This document shows positions 47,843-54,082 of a stretch of DNA of 54,082 bases, piece by piece. How positions within the stretch are numbered: the stretch's first letter is position 1; every line of letters begins with the position of its first letter. A program made the translations under genes and the position numbers. The notes under the pieces were generated by a model. The model was not told the DNA's origin, ran no database searches, and saw only the letters and a program-made list of their open reading frames with translations. Source of the DNA: Salinisphaera sp. (GTDB taxonomy: Bacteria > Pseudomonadota > Gammaproteobacteria > Nevskiales > Salinisphaeraceae); contig JAQIBT010000119.1 of the NCBI GenBank assembly GCA_027858915.1, positions 1 through 54,082 of the forward strand. Direction: 5' to 3'.

Positions 47843-47857
47843 TTCAATCTTACTGAA
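47843..47857. promoter_or_regulatory. Candidate LysR-type binding box
   Basis: TTCA-N7-TGAA, with the T-N11-A form of LysR-type boxes, lies 23 bp before the LysR gene start in the 180-bp wrbA/lysR divergent spacer. This is the usual site for autoregulation and control of the divergent gene. Confidence 0.45.
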
Positions 47858-47880
47858 TAAACGCGTCGCCCTACCCGTCC

Positions 47881-48810
47881 ATGCGTGAGCATATCCGTCT
47901 CGAAGCCCTGGAAGCGCTCGATGCCATCGACCGTTACGGCAGTTTTGCGGCCGCGGCGGCGTCACTCTATCGTGTGCCTTCGGCTATTTCCTACACGATC
48001 AATCAGCTTGAAGCCGAGCTGGCAATCGCGGTGTTCGATCGCCGCGGCCACCGCGCCACTCTGACACCCGCCGGACGGCTGCTGCTCGACGAAGGCCGGC
48101 GCATCCTGCTGGCCACCCGCGAACTCGGTGCCGCAGCACAGCGGCTGGCCAATCACTGGGAACCGGAACTCCGGCTGGCGATTGATGCATTGATCGCCCC
48201 GGCCCAGCTCTGGCCGGCAATGGCCGCCTTCGGCCAGGCCCACCCGGAAATCAATATGCGGCTGGCTGAGGAAGTGCTGGGCGGCACCTGGGAGTCGCTG
48301 ATCGACGAACGGGTCGATCTGGCTATCGGCGTGGCGGATCCGCCGGCGACATCCGGCGTCGAGCGCGTCGGGCATATCGACGTGGCATTCGTGTTCTGCT
48401 GCGCGCCGACCCATCCGCTGGCGGCCCACAAGACGCCATTGACCTCGGATGACCTGAGAGCCCATCGGGCGATCGTAGTCGCCGACAGCGCCCGGCATTT
48501 CTCGCCGCGCCGGATTGCCGGCGCGCTGCTGGACGGCCAACCTCGGCTGACCGTGAGCACCATGCCAAGCAAGGTCGACGCCTTGGAAGCCGGGCTGGGT
48601 GTCGGCTTCTGCCCGCAGGTCTGGGTCACGCCATCACTGGCTGCAGGACGGCTGGTATCCCCTCCGCTGGCTGACCCACGTCCGCCGCAACGCGCCGACA
48701 TACTGTGCCGAGGTGGCGAGCGTGGGCGCGCGCTGCAGTGGTTCATCGATTATCTGAACGATTGCCCGCCACCCCGCGATGACCTGGCATCACCCCAGCC
48801 AATCAGCTGA
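47881..48810 (+). CDS. LysR-family transcriptional regulator
   Basis: The 309-residue protein has an N-terminal winged HTH ([56 protein letters not shown]) and a periplasmic-binding-like effector domain from about residue 95. Divergence from wrbA suggests it controls quinone-stress or redox genes; the effector is unknown. Its last 8 bp overlap the end of the convergent djlA. Confidence 0.92.
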   Translation: MREHIRLEALEALDAIDRYGSFAAAAASLYRVPSAISYTINQLEAELAIAVFDRRGHRATLTPAGRLLLDEGRRILLATRELGAAAQRLANHWEPELRLAIDALIAPAQLWPAMAAFGQAHPEINMRLAEEVLGGTWESLIDERVDLAIGVADPPATSGVERVGHIDVAFVFCCAPTHPLAAHKTPLTSDDLRAHRAIVVADSARHFSPRRIAGALLDGQPRLTVSTMPSKVDALEAGLGVGFCPQVWVTPSLAAGRLVSPPLADPRPPQRADILCRGGERGRALQWFIDYLNDCPPPRDDLASPQPIS

Positions 48811-49603
48811 TCCCGCGCGCCTCACGAATCCGCTCGTAGGCCGCGCCGATCTCGCGGGTCTTCTGCTCGGCCATCTCTCGCATACTCTCCGGCAGGCCCT
48901 TCGATGCCAGCTTGTCAGGATGGTTCTGACTCATCTGCCGGCGGTAGGCTTTCTTGATCTCGGCGTCAGATGCGTCCTTGCTCAGACCCAGTACCTCATA
49001 GGCTTGCTTGAGCTGATTCTCGGGCGATACACCGGCCCGCGAGCCCATGCCATCACCGCTGCTCTGGCCGCCGGCCGCGCCTGCACCCAGCATGGCCTCG
49101 AGCTGGCGGATTTCCATCTCCGACAGGCCCAACCCGCGCGCGACGCGCATCAACGCTTCATGTTCAGCCGGGCTGACCTTGCCATCGGCCGCGATCGCGG
49201 CGATCTGCACCTGCAGAAACATCTGGTGCAGCGCCCGCTGGCCACGCGCCACGCGCACGAACTCCGCCACCTCGGCGTTCAAGTCGAAATCTGGCTGCTT
49301 GCCGCGATTGAACGATTTGCGCGCCTGGTCTTTCTGTTCGTCGGACAGGCGCAGCTTGGTGAACAGTTCTTCAGCGACCCGGATCTCGTCGTCCGTCACG
49401 CGACCGTCGGCCTTGCACAGGGCGCCCATGACGGCAAACGTGGAATCCAGAAACTGGGTGCGAATCGTCCCGAGCGCGCCGCGGCGGCCCCCAATCCGCA
49501 GCATCTGTACCAGCCAGTAGCCGGCCAGGCCACCCAGCACTGCGCCGGAGAAACCCATGAAGTGAGAGCCGATCAGAACGCCGGCGATAATGGCAATAAT
49601 CAT
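48803..49603 (-). CDS. djlA: Membrane-anchored DnaJ-like co-chaperone DjlA
   Basis: DjlA stimulates DnaK at the inner membrane. The 266-residue protein has an N-terminal glycine-rich membrane segment (about residues 1-35), a TerB-like helical domain (residues about 50-170, with MGALCKADGRVTDDEI and IAADGKVSPAEHEAL) and a C-terminal J domain containing AYEVLGLSKDASDAEIKKAYRRQMSQNHPDKL with the HPD motif. A glycine-rich linker joins the last two. Length matches the family. Confidence 0.94.
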   Translation of the reverse strand: MIIAIIAGVLIGSHFMGFSGAVLGGLAGYWLVQMLRIGGRRGALGTIRTQFLDSTFAVMGALCKADGRVTDDEIRVAEELFTKLRLSDEQKDQARKSFNRGKQPDFDLNAEVAEFVRVARGQRALHQMFLQVQIAAIAADGKVSPAEHEALMRVARGLGLSEMEIRQLEAMLGAGAAGGQSSGDGMGSRAGVSPENQLKQAYEVLGLSKDASDAEIKKAYRRQMSQNHPDKLASKGLPESMREMAEQKTREIGAAYERIREARGIS

Positions 49604-49668
49604 CCGCGCGATTCTACCGGGCGCGCCCCATAACCGCGAACTATCAATAGACGGCGCGGTGCCAGGAC

Positions 49669-50355
49669 TCAGCCCAGATTCGCCTCGACGACATTGCCCT
49701 CGCCGATCACGAACACACGATCGTCTGCGGCCGGCTCTATTCGTCCGCCACCGGAAAAACTGCAGAACGCAGGCAGCATCAGCCCGTCGGCGTGCCGCCA
49801 GAACACCGGCAGGCGCAACGATTCGCTGCCCGCGCGCAGGCGTACGACCGGGTGCACATGCCCGGCCAGCACCGGCCCGCGCGCGTCGGCGCCTGGTTCA
49901 TGCTGGCAGACAAAAGGCGATTCCAGGCGCGCGCGGGGCTGCCAGTCGATATCCAGATCGCCCGGCAATGTCTGCACCCGATCGTGATTGCCACGCGTGA
50001 CCACAATCTCGAGCGCCGCATGCCGCGCCCGCCAGTCGGCAAACCGCGCCAGCCAGGGTTCATCGCCGGCCGGCGGCGCATGCACGAAATCCCCCAACAC
50101 GATCAGCCGACGCGCGCCTGTTTCGGCAATCGCGCGTTCAAGCCGCGCCAGATCGGCATCGGTGGTGCCGCTGGGCACGTTCAGCCCCTGGCGGCGGAAC
50201 ACGCCCGACTTGCCGAAATGCGTGTCCGCCACGAACAACGTCTCGCGCGCGGCCCAGTAGACACTGTGATCCGCACGCAGCCACAGCCGCTCACCGGCCA
50301 ACGCCAGTTCGGCTTCGTGATGGCTTGTAACTATTCGTTCGGCGCTTGAGATCAC
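49669..50355 (-). CDS. pdeM: Ligase-associated DNA damage response endonuclease PdeM
   Basis: PdeM is a metallophosphoesterase-fold nuclease found with an Lhr-type helicase, an ATP-dependent ligase and an exonuclease. The 228-residue protein shows FVADTHFGKSGVFRRQGLNVPSGTT (D-x-H), VLGDFVHAP (GD), VTRGNHDRV (GNHD) and LAGHVHPVV (GHxH). A GTG start (50355) was chosen because it matches the usual family N-terminus; a TTG at 50427 would overlap hipA. It lies 19 bp downstream of hipA and is probably read on the same mRNA. Confidence 0.88.
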   Translation of the reverse strand: MISSAERIVTSHHEAELALAGERLWLRADHSVYWAARETLFVADTHFGKSGVFRRQGLNVPSGTTDADLARLERAIAETGARRLIVLGDFVHAPPAGDEPWLARFADWRARHAALEIVVTRGNHDRVQTLPGDLDIDWQPRARLESPFVCQHEPGADARGPVLAGHVHPVVRLRAGSESLRLPVFWRHADGLMLPAFCSFSGGGRIEPAADDRVFVIGEGNVVEANLG

Positions 50356-50374
50356 GGGCCTGACTCGTTTTTCA

Positions 50375-51643
50375 TCAGAGGGCTCCGAGGCGTTGCAACT
50401 GCCGCTCACACTGGCGTTCGATTTCAATCACGATGGTATCGAGCGTCTGGGATACGACATGGATACGTTGCCGGCAGTCGTTCGCCGTGCCGAACAGGGT
50501 CGAGACCATTTCCTCGAGCCAGTGGAGCGCTTGGCGCGGATCGAGTCCACTCTGGATTGCTTCGGCCTCGAAATGCCGAGGATGAATATCGTAAAGCACG
50601 TCATGCCCGCCGATGCGCATGGCCGTCTTGCGTTGCACGCGTCGCGACAGGTAAGGATATCCGCTGTTCAGGTCGTACAGGGGCGCAAGGCGAAGCAGGC
50701 CGCCGGCCGCATGCAAAAGCGAATAATTCTTGGCGTGAGCGTCGCTGCCGCAGATCAGATGGTTGAAAATCATGGCTCGGAAATAGGTCTTGACGTCTTC
50801 CTCGGGGCTGGAGCTGTACTGCGTTAACAACTGCATGATTCGTGCGTTGGTGGGCCCGCCGTCGGCTTCGTACTTCTGGTCCGGATGCACGCCTAATGCC
50901 TGACATACATCCTCCTGGTGGATACGCAGCGTGCCGAGCTCATCGTCTATGCGATCGTAGCGCTCGACCACCACAACGGATTCATCGCCATGAGTCTCGA
51001 CCCAGGAGTTTGCGCTCGGCAGGTCGACCTCACGCGCGAGATTCAGGCAATAATGCTCGTTGAGTGGCTGGTCGGCCAGATCCTGCATCGCTGGCTTGAG
51101 GATATGAGTGCTGGGCTGTTTGCCGTAAGGTCGCGCCCACTGGCCGTGACGCCAAAGCAAGGCTGTTTTGGCCTGTGCCCCAGCCAACGAGAAATGCCCG
51201 TACTCGGCGCCGAGCACTGCTCCCGATGCCTGGGTTCTCAGATCGGCGATCAACGTCGGCATATCGGCAACGGCAATAGGCTTGAATCCCGCGCCGCTGG
51301 CGGGCTCTCCAAATATCAGAGCGCCGGGACAGTCGGAACCGATGGCAGCGAGCATCGACAGCGGATCACCCCGGCTGACTTCAAAATAGCGGGCATAGCT
51401 GCGAATGATGGCTGGATTATCGGGTAAAAGACCACACAGAAAATTTCTCACGATCGGAGACGCGCGCGTATCGACGTGGCGCCGGCGTACCCGCGGCATC
51501 GATAGTGACAGCGGATGATTCCAGTCGTCGGCTTGATAATCGGCGTCGTAGACGAAGGCATAACGGTCGCGATCAACGCGCTCGAACATGCCAAGCCGCT
51601 GGTCGTTGACCCAGACCGGCACGGCTTGTTCAGGCTTATTCAT
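50375..51643 (-). CDS. hipA: HipA-type serine/threonine kinase toxin
   Basis: HipA kinases phosphorylate a target (glutamyl-tRNA synthetase in E. coli) and cause growth arrest. The 422-residue protein has the loop SLAGAQAKTALL (152-163), the ATP lysine in THILK (Lys183), the hinge HQED (242-245), the catalytic GSDAHAKN (299-306, Asp301) and the metal-binding PLYDLNS (Asp324). All key residues are present, so it looks active. It overlaps hipB by 8 bp and lies between two ligase-associated repair genes. Confidence 0.92.
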   Translation of the reverse strand: MNKPEQAVPVWVNDQRLGMFERVDRDRYAFVYDADYQADDWNHPLSLSMPRVRRRHVDTRASPIVRNFLCGLLPDNPAIIRSYARYFEVSRGDPLSMLAAIGSDCPGALIFGEPASGAGFKPIAVADMPTLIADLRTQASGAVLGAEYGHFSLAGAQAKTALLWRHGQWARPYGKQPSTHILKPAMQDLADQPLNEHYCLNLAREVDLPSANSWVETHGDESVVVVERYDRIDDELGTLRIHQEDVCQALGVHPDQKYEADGGPTNARIMQLLTQYSSSPEEDVKTYFRAMIFNHLICGSDAHAKNYSLLHAAGGLLRLAPLYDLNSGYPYLSRRVQRKTAMRIGGHDVLYDIHPRHFEAEAIQSGLDPRQALHWLEEMVSTLFGTANDCRQRIHVVSQTLDTIVIEIERQCERQLQRLGAL

Positions 51644-51944
51644 CGGAAGTTTTAACGCGATGGGCGTCGATCAGCCGATCCAGCAGCGTGTTATCGGGCC
51701 GAGGTCTGTTCAGCGCCGGGGGGACGGCTGGCATATCCGGCGTGCTCAGATCCAGCGTGATTTTGAGCGCACAGAGAAGCGTCAATACCTTGCTCAGCTG
51801 AGCATTGGCGTTACCGGTCTCCAAGGCCGAAATCCACGGTTGCCGCAAACCGGTTTTCTCGGCTAGCGCCTGCTGCGACCATCCGAGCCTATTGCGGCGT
51901 TCGCGAATCAACAGACCCAGTTCCTGGGGCGTTTTTATCTTCAC
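51636..51944 (-). CDS. hipB: HipB-type antitoxin/repressor
   Basis: The 102-residue protein has an XRE-type HTH (LGLLIRERRNRLGWSQQALAEKTGLRQPWISALETGNANAQLSKVLTLLCALKI) and a flexible C-terminal tail. This is the layout of HipB, which neutralises HipA and represses the operon. It starts at GTG (MKIKTPQE). It overlaps hipA by 8 bp. The upstream 134 bp hold three direct repeats that cover the promoter, the likely HipB operators. Confidence 0.9.
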   Translation of the reverse strand: MKIKTPQELGLLIRERRNRLGWSQQALAEKTGLRQPWISALETGNANAQLSKVLTLLCALKITLDLSTPDMPAVPPALNRPRPDNTLLDRLIDAHRVKTSDE

Positions 51945-51963
51945 TGGCTTGGCGTGTTCGGAA

Positions 51964-52033
51964 TTATCTGTTAAATCAATATACGCTTTTTATCTCTTAT
52001 GCCAATACTTCATTATTATCTATTTCCGCAATA
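51964..52033 (-). promoter_or_regulatory. hipBA promoter with three 18-bp operator-like repeats
   Basis: Consensus TTATCTnTTwnnnCAATA occurs at 51964-51981, 51990-52007 and 52016-52033, with an exact 26-bp period and 13 of 18 positions identical in all three. On the minus strand a promoter with -35 TTGGCA (plus 52000-52005, inside the middle repeat) and -10 TATATT (plus 51978-51983, at the edge of the first), 16 bp apart, reads into hipB. A bound repressor would block it. The whole 51945-52078 spacer is AT-rich for this genome. Confidence 0.75.
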
Positions 52034-52078
52034 ATCACGCTTGATTCGTCCTGCTAATTAGTCAGTGCGATCTTGCCC

Positions 52079-54082
52079 TCATTTGCGGACAGGCTTCTTC
52101 TTGTCTGCTGCTTTCTCGAGTTGGACAGTCATGCGCTCGACTCGGTCGCGCCAGCTTTCGTTGGATACCTGGCTAGCGACCCGCTCGACCCACAGCGGGA
52201 AACCCAACGGCGTCAGGCGCGGCGGCTCGGTCAGCTTGATGGTTTGGGTCGCGATACGCGTGAGTACGGCGCGCAGACGCTCTATTTCCAGCTCGCGTTC
52301 CAGCACTTCGCGCCGGGCCTGGGCCAGCAATCGGTTGTCGGCATCGAAACGTGTGAATACATCGAACAACAAGCCGCTGGACGCCTGTACCTGACGCGCG
52401 CTCTTGGACGCGCCCGGATAACCCTGGAACACCAGTCCGGCGATCCGGGCGATATCGCGAAACGCGTGTTTGGATAGTTCGGCTGCGTTCAGACAGGTCA
52501 GCAGATCGTCGATCAGGCCATCTGCCGAAAGTGCCAAGCGCAACTCGTCGACCGAGAAATCCACCTTGGATCGCGTGACCAGTTCAAAGCCGTAGTCGTT
52601 GACCGAGAAACGAAAAGTCGCCCGATGCATACGCGCAAGCCGCCAGGCCATCAGCGCCGACAGGCCTTCATGCGCCAGCCGCCCGGCAAACGGATAGAAA
52701 AACCAGTGCCGCCCTTCACGACTGGTGACGTGCTCGATCAACAGCTCATCGGCGGCCGGCAGGCCTGACCAGGCGCGCTGGACTTCCAGCAGATCACGGA
52801 TCGCGGCCAGTTCCGGCTCGCCATAGTCGCCGTCGCGTGCCGCCTCGAGCAATTCACGGATCGCGTCGGCCAGCGTGCCGGAGATCGCCATGCGCCCACC
52901 GGCCCAACGCGGTACCTGACGATTCTTGCGGGTCGCTGCTTTCACGTACGCCGTGAGATCACGTACACGTACCAGCTCCAGCAGCCGGCCAGAGAACAGG
53001 AACACATCGCCGGGCTTGAGCTGGGCGATGAAGCGCTCTTCGACGCTGCCCAGCCGGCCGCCTTTCATCCAGCGCACGCTCATGGCGGCATCGGAGGTGA
53101 TGGTGCCCATGGTCATGCGATGCCGGCGAGCGATTCGTGCATCGTTGACGGCCAGCTTGCCATCGACGATATCCACACGCCGGAATTCCGGATAAGCCGC
53201 CAGCGCCGCGCCGCCGAGGGTGACAAAATCCAGTGTCCATTGCCATTCGGCGTCGGTCATATCGCGATAAGCGTGCGTCGACCGTACCTCTTTCAATAAC
53301 AGGTCTGGGTCGACCCCGCCTTCCGAGGTGCTGCCCAGCGCCCGCGTGACGATATGCTGGGCCAGCACGTCCAGCGCGCCAGTGAGCGGGGTGCGGGCCT
53401 CCAGTTCGCCAGCTTCGGCCTTGCGCCGGGCCGCCGCGATCTCGACCAGCTCGAAGGCATGGGTCGGTACACAGAGAATCCGGCTCGGCACGCCGGGCTG
53501 ATGGCCAGAACGACCGGCACGCTGCAGCAGACGGGCAACGCCTTTCGGGCTGCCCACCTGGATCACCTGATCCACCGGCGAAAAATCCACGCCCAGATCA
53601 AGACTCGAAGTCGCCACCACGCAGGCCAGTCGTCCATCGGCAATCATTGCCTCGACCGTGTCGCGTAGTTCGCGATCCAGCGAACCATGATGCAGCGCGA
53701 TCTTCTCCAGCCAGTCGGGGCGTGCCCGCAGCAAGGCCTGATGCCAGAGTTCGGCCTGGCTTCGGGTGTTGGTAAACAGCAGCGTGGTCCGCGCATTCTC
53801 TAGCGCAGCGATCACCGGCTCGACCATCTGCGTGCCCAGATGCCCGGCCCAGGGAAAGCGCTCGATGGTCTCGGGGATCAGCGCGGTAATCTCGGTCGTG
53901 GACGGCACCACGCCCTGAATACGCGTGACCTGGGCGCCGCCGGTGAGCACATCGCCTGCCTGATCCAGATTCGCCAGGGTGGCCGACAATCCCCAGGTGG
54001 TCATCGTCGGCTGGATCGCACGCAGCCGGGCCAGCGCCAGCTCCAATTGCACGCCACGCTTGCTCGACAACAGCTCGTGCCA
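52079..54082 (-). CDS. Ligase-associated Lhr-type DEXH-box helicase (partial)
   Basis: The gene runs off the window, so the N-terminal part is missing. The visible 667 residues begin within WHELLSSKRGVQ, the stretch just after motif II. They continue with GLSATLAN (motif III), FTNTRSQAELWHQ, HHGSLD, ATSSLDLGVDFSPVDQVIQVGSPKGVARLLQRAGRSGH (motifs V-VI) and a long C-terminal region with the Lhr winged-helix and beta-barrel parts. Such helicases work in DNA repair with a ligase and PdeM. Here hipBA separates it from pdeM. The lysine-rich tail (KAADKKKPVRK) is typical. Confidence 0.9.
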   Translation of the reverse strand, partial: WHELLSSKRGVQLELALARLRAIQPTMTTWGLSATLANLDQAGDVLTGGAQVTRIQGVVPSTTEITALIPETIERFPWAGHLGTQMVEPVIAALENARTTLLFTNTRSQAELWHQALLRARPDWLEKIALHHGSLDRELRDTVEAMIADGRLACVVATSSLDLGVDFSPVDQVIQVGSPKGVARLLQRAGRSGHQPGVPSRILCVPTHAFELVEIAAARRKAEAGELEARTPLTGALDVLAQHIVTRALGSTSEGGVDPDLLLKEVRSTHAYRDMTDAEWQWTLDFVTLGGAALAAYPEFRRVDIVDGKLAVNDARIARRHRMTMGTITSDAAMSVRWMKGGRLGSVEERFIAQLKPGDVFLFSGRLLELVRVRDLTAYVKAATRKNRQVPRWAGGRMAISGTLADAIRELLEAARDGDYGEPELAAIRDLLEVQRAWSGLPAADELLIEHVTSREGRHWFFYPFAGRLAHEGLSALMAWRLARMHRATFRFSVNDYGFELVTRSKVDFSVDELRLALSADGLIDDLLTCLNAAELSKHAFRDIARIAGLVFQGYPGASKSARQVQASSGLLFDVFTRFDADNRLLAQARREVLERELEIERLRAVLTRIATQTIKLTEPPRLTPLGFPLWVERVASQVSNESWRDRVERMTVQLEKAADKKKPVRK

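Noticed and set aside
51936-51941. Fourth hipBA operator repeat at the hipB start
   Set aside because: Only the TTATCT hexamer is present; the rest of the 18-bp consensus and the 26-bp spacing are missing.

Overview
The window is about 54 kb of a GC-rich gammaproteobacterial chromosome. The evidence is the gene orders ftsY-ftsE-ftsX-rpoH, comF/bioB-bioF-bioD, cysJ-cysI and desT/desC-desB, with sequences closest in style to Salinisphaera/Pseudomonas-type bacteria. A BCCT osmolyte transporter, OpgD and a large MscK-like channel suggest an organism that copes with changing osmolarity. The genus is an inference. No rRNA, tRNA, CRISPR array, complete insertion sequence or prophage was seen.

Layout. 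(1) 1-4.9 kb: a redoxin, then the S-adenosylmethionine cycle genes metK, ahcY and metF. (2) 4.9-8.2 kb: a MarR regulator divergent from a D-2-hydroxyacid dehydrogenase, a DUF938 methyltransferase, and the cAMP phosphodiesterase cpdA. (3) 8.2-11.5 kb: a 480-bp spacer with DnaA-box-like sites, then thiD-thiE-hemL. (4) 11.5-17.4 kb: a DedA/PAP2/LssY fusion membrane protein, ftsY, ftsE, ftsX and rpoH. (5) 17.4-22.5 kb: opgD convergent with an MscK-like channel. (6) 22.6-26.0 kb: a DesT-type module (reductase and desaturase divergent from a TetR regulator) with two operator-like dyads around a good promoter. (7) 26.0-30.4 kb: a DUF2059 protein and sulfite reductase cysJ-cysI. (8) 30.4-31.5 kb: an SLT lipoprotein and a YqcC protein. 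(9) 31.6-35.5 kb: a reduced cytochrome c oxidase locus in which heme O/A synthases and SURF1 look intact, coxA, ctaG and coxC are absent, coxB is frameshifted and lacks CuA ligands, and a SCO-like neighbour is truncated. (10) 35.6-39.3 kb: bioB-bioF-bioD and comF. (11) 39.4-43.5 kb: a corA gene broken by a 5-bp tandem duplication, yqhA, recG and ridA. (12) 43.9-49.6 kb: BCCT transporter, Hsp20, nitroreductase, wrbA divergent from a LysR regulator, and djlA. (13) 49.7-54.1 kb: a ligase-associated Lhr-type helicase (cut by the window edge) and the endonuclease PdeM, with a hipBA toxin-antitoxin pair lodged between them.

The signals most worth attention are three 18-bp direct repeats at an exact 26-bp period that embed the hipBA promoter, the hipBA insertion inside a DNA-repair gene set, the decaying oxidase locus, the exact ATGCC duplication that splits corA, the catalytically degenerate PAP2 domain, and the paired operator-like dyads of the des module. 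No wholly new multi-gene system could be demonstrated from sequence alone.
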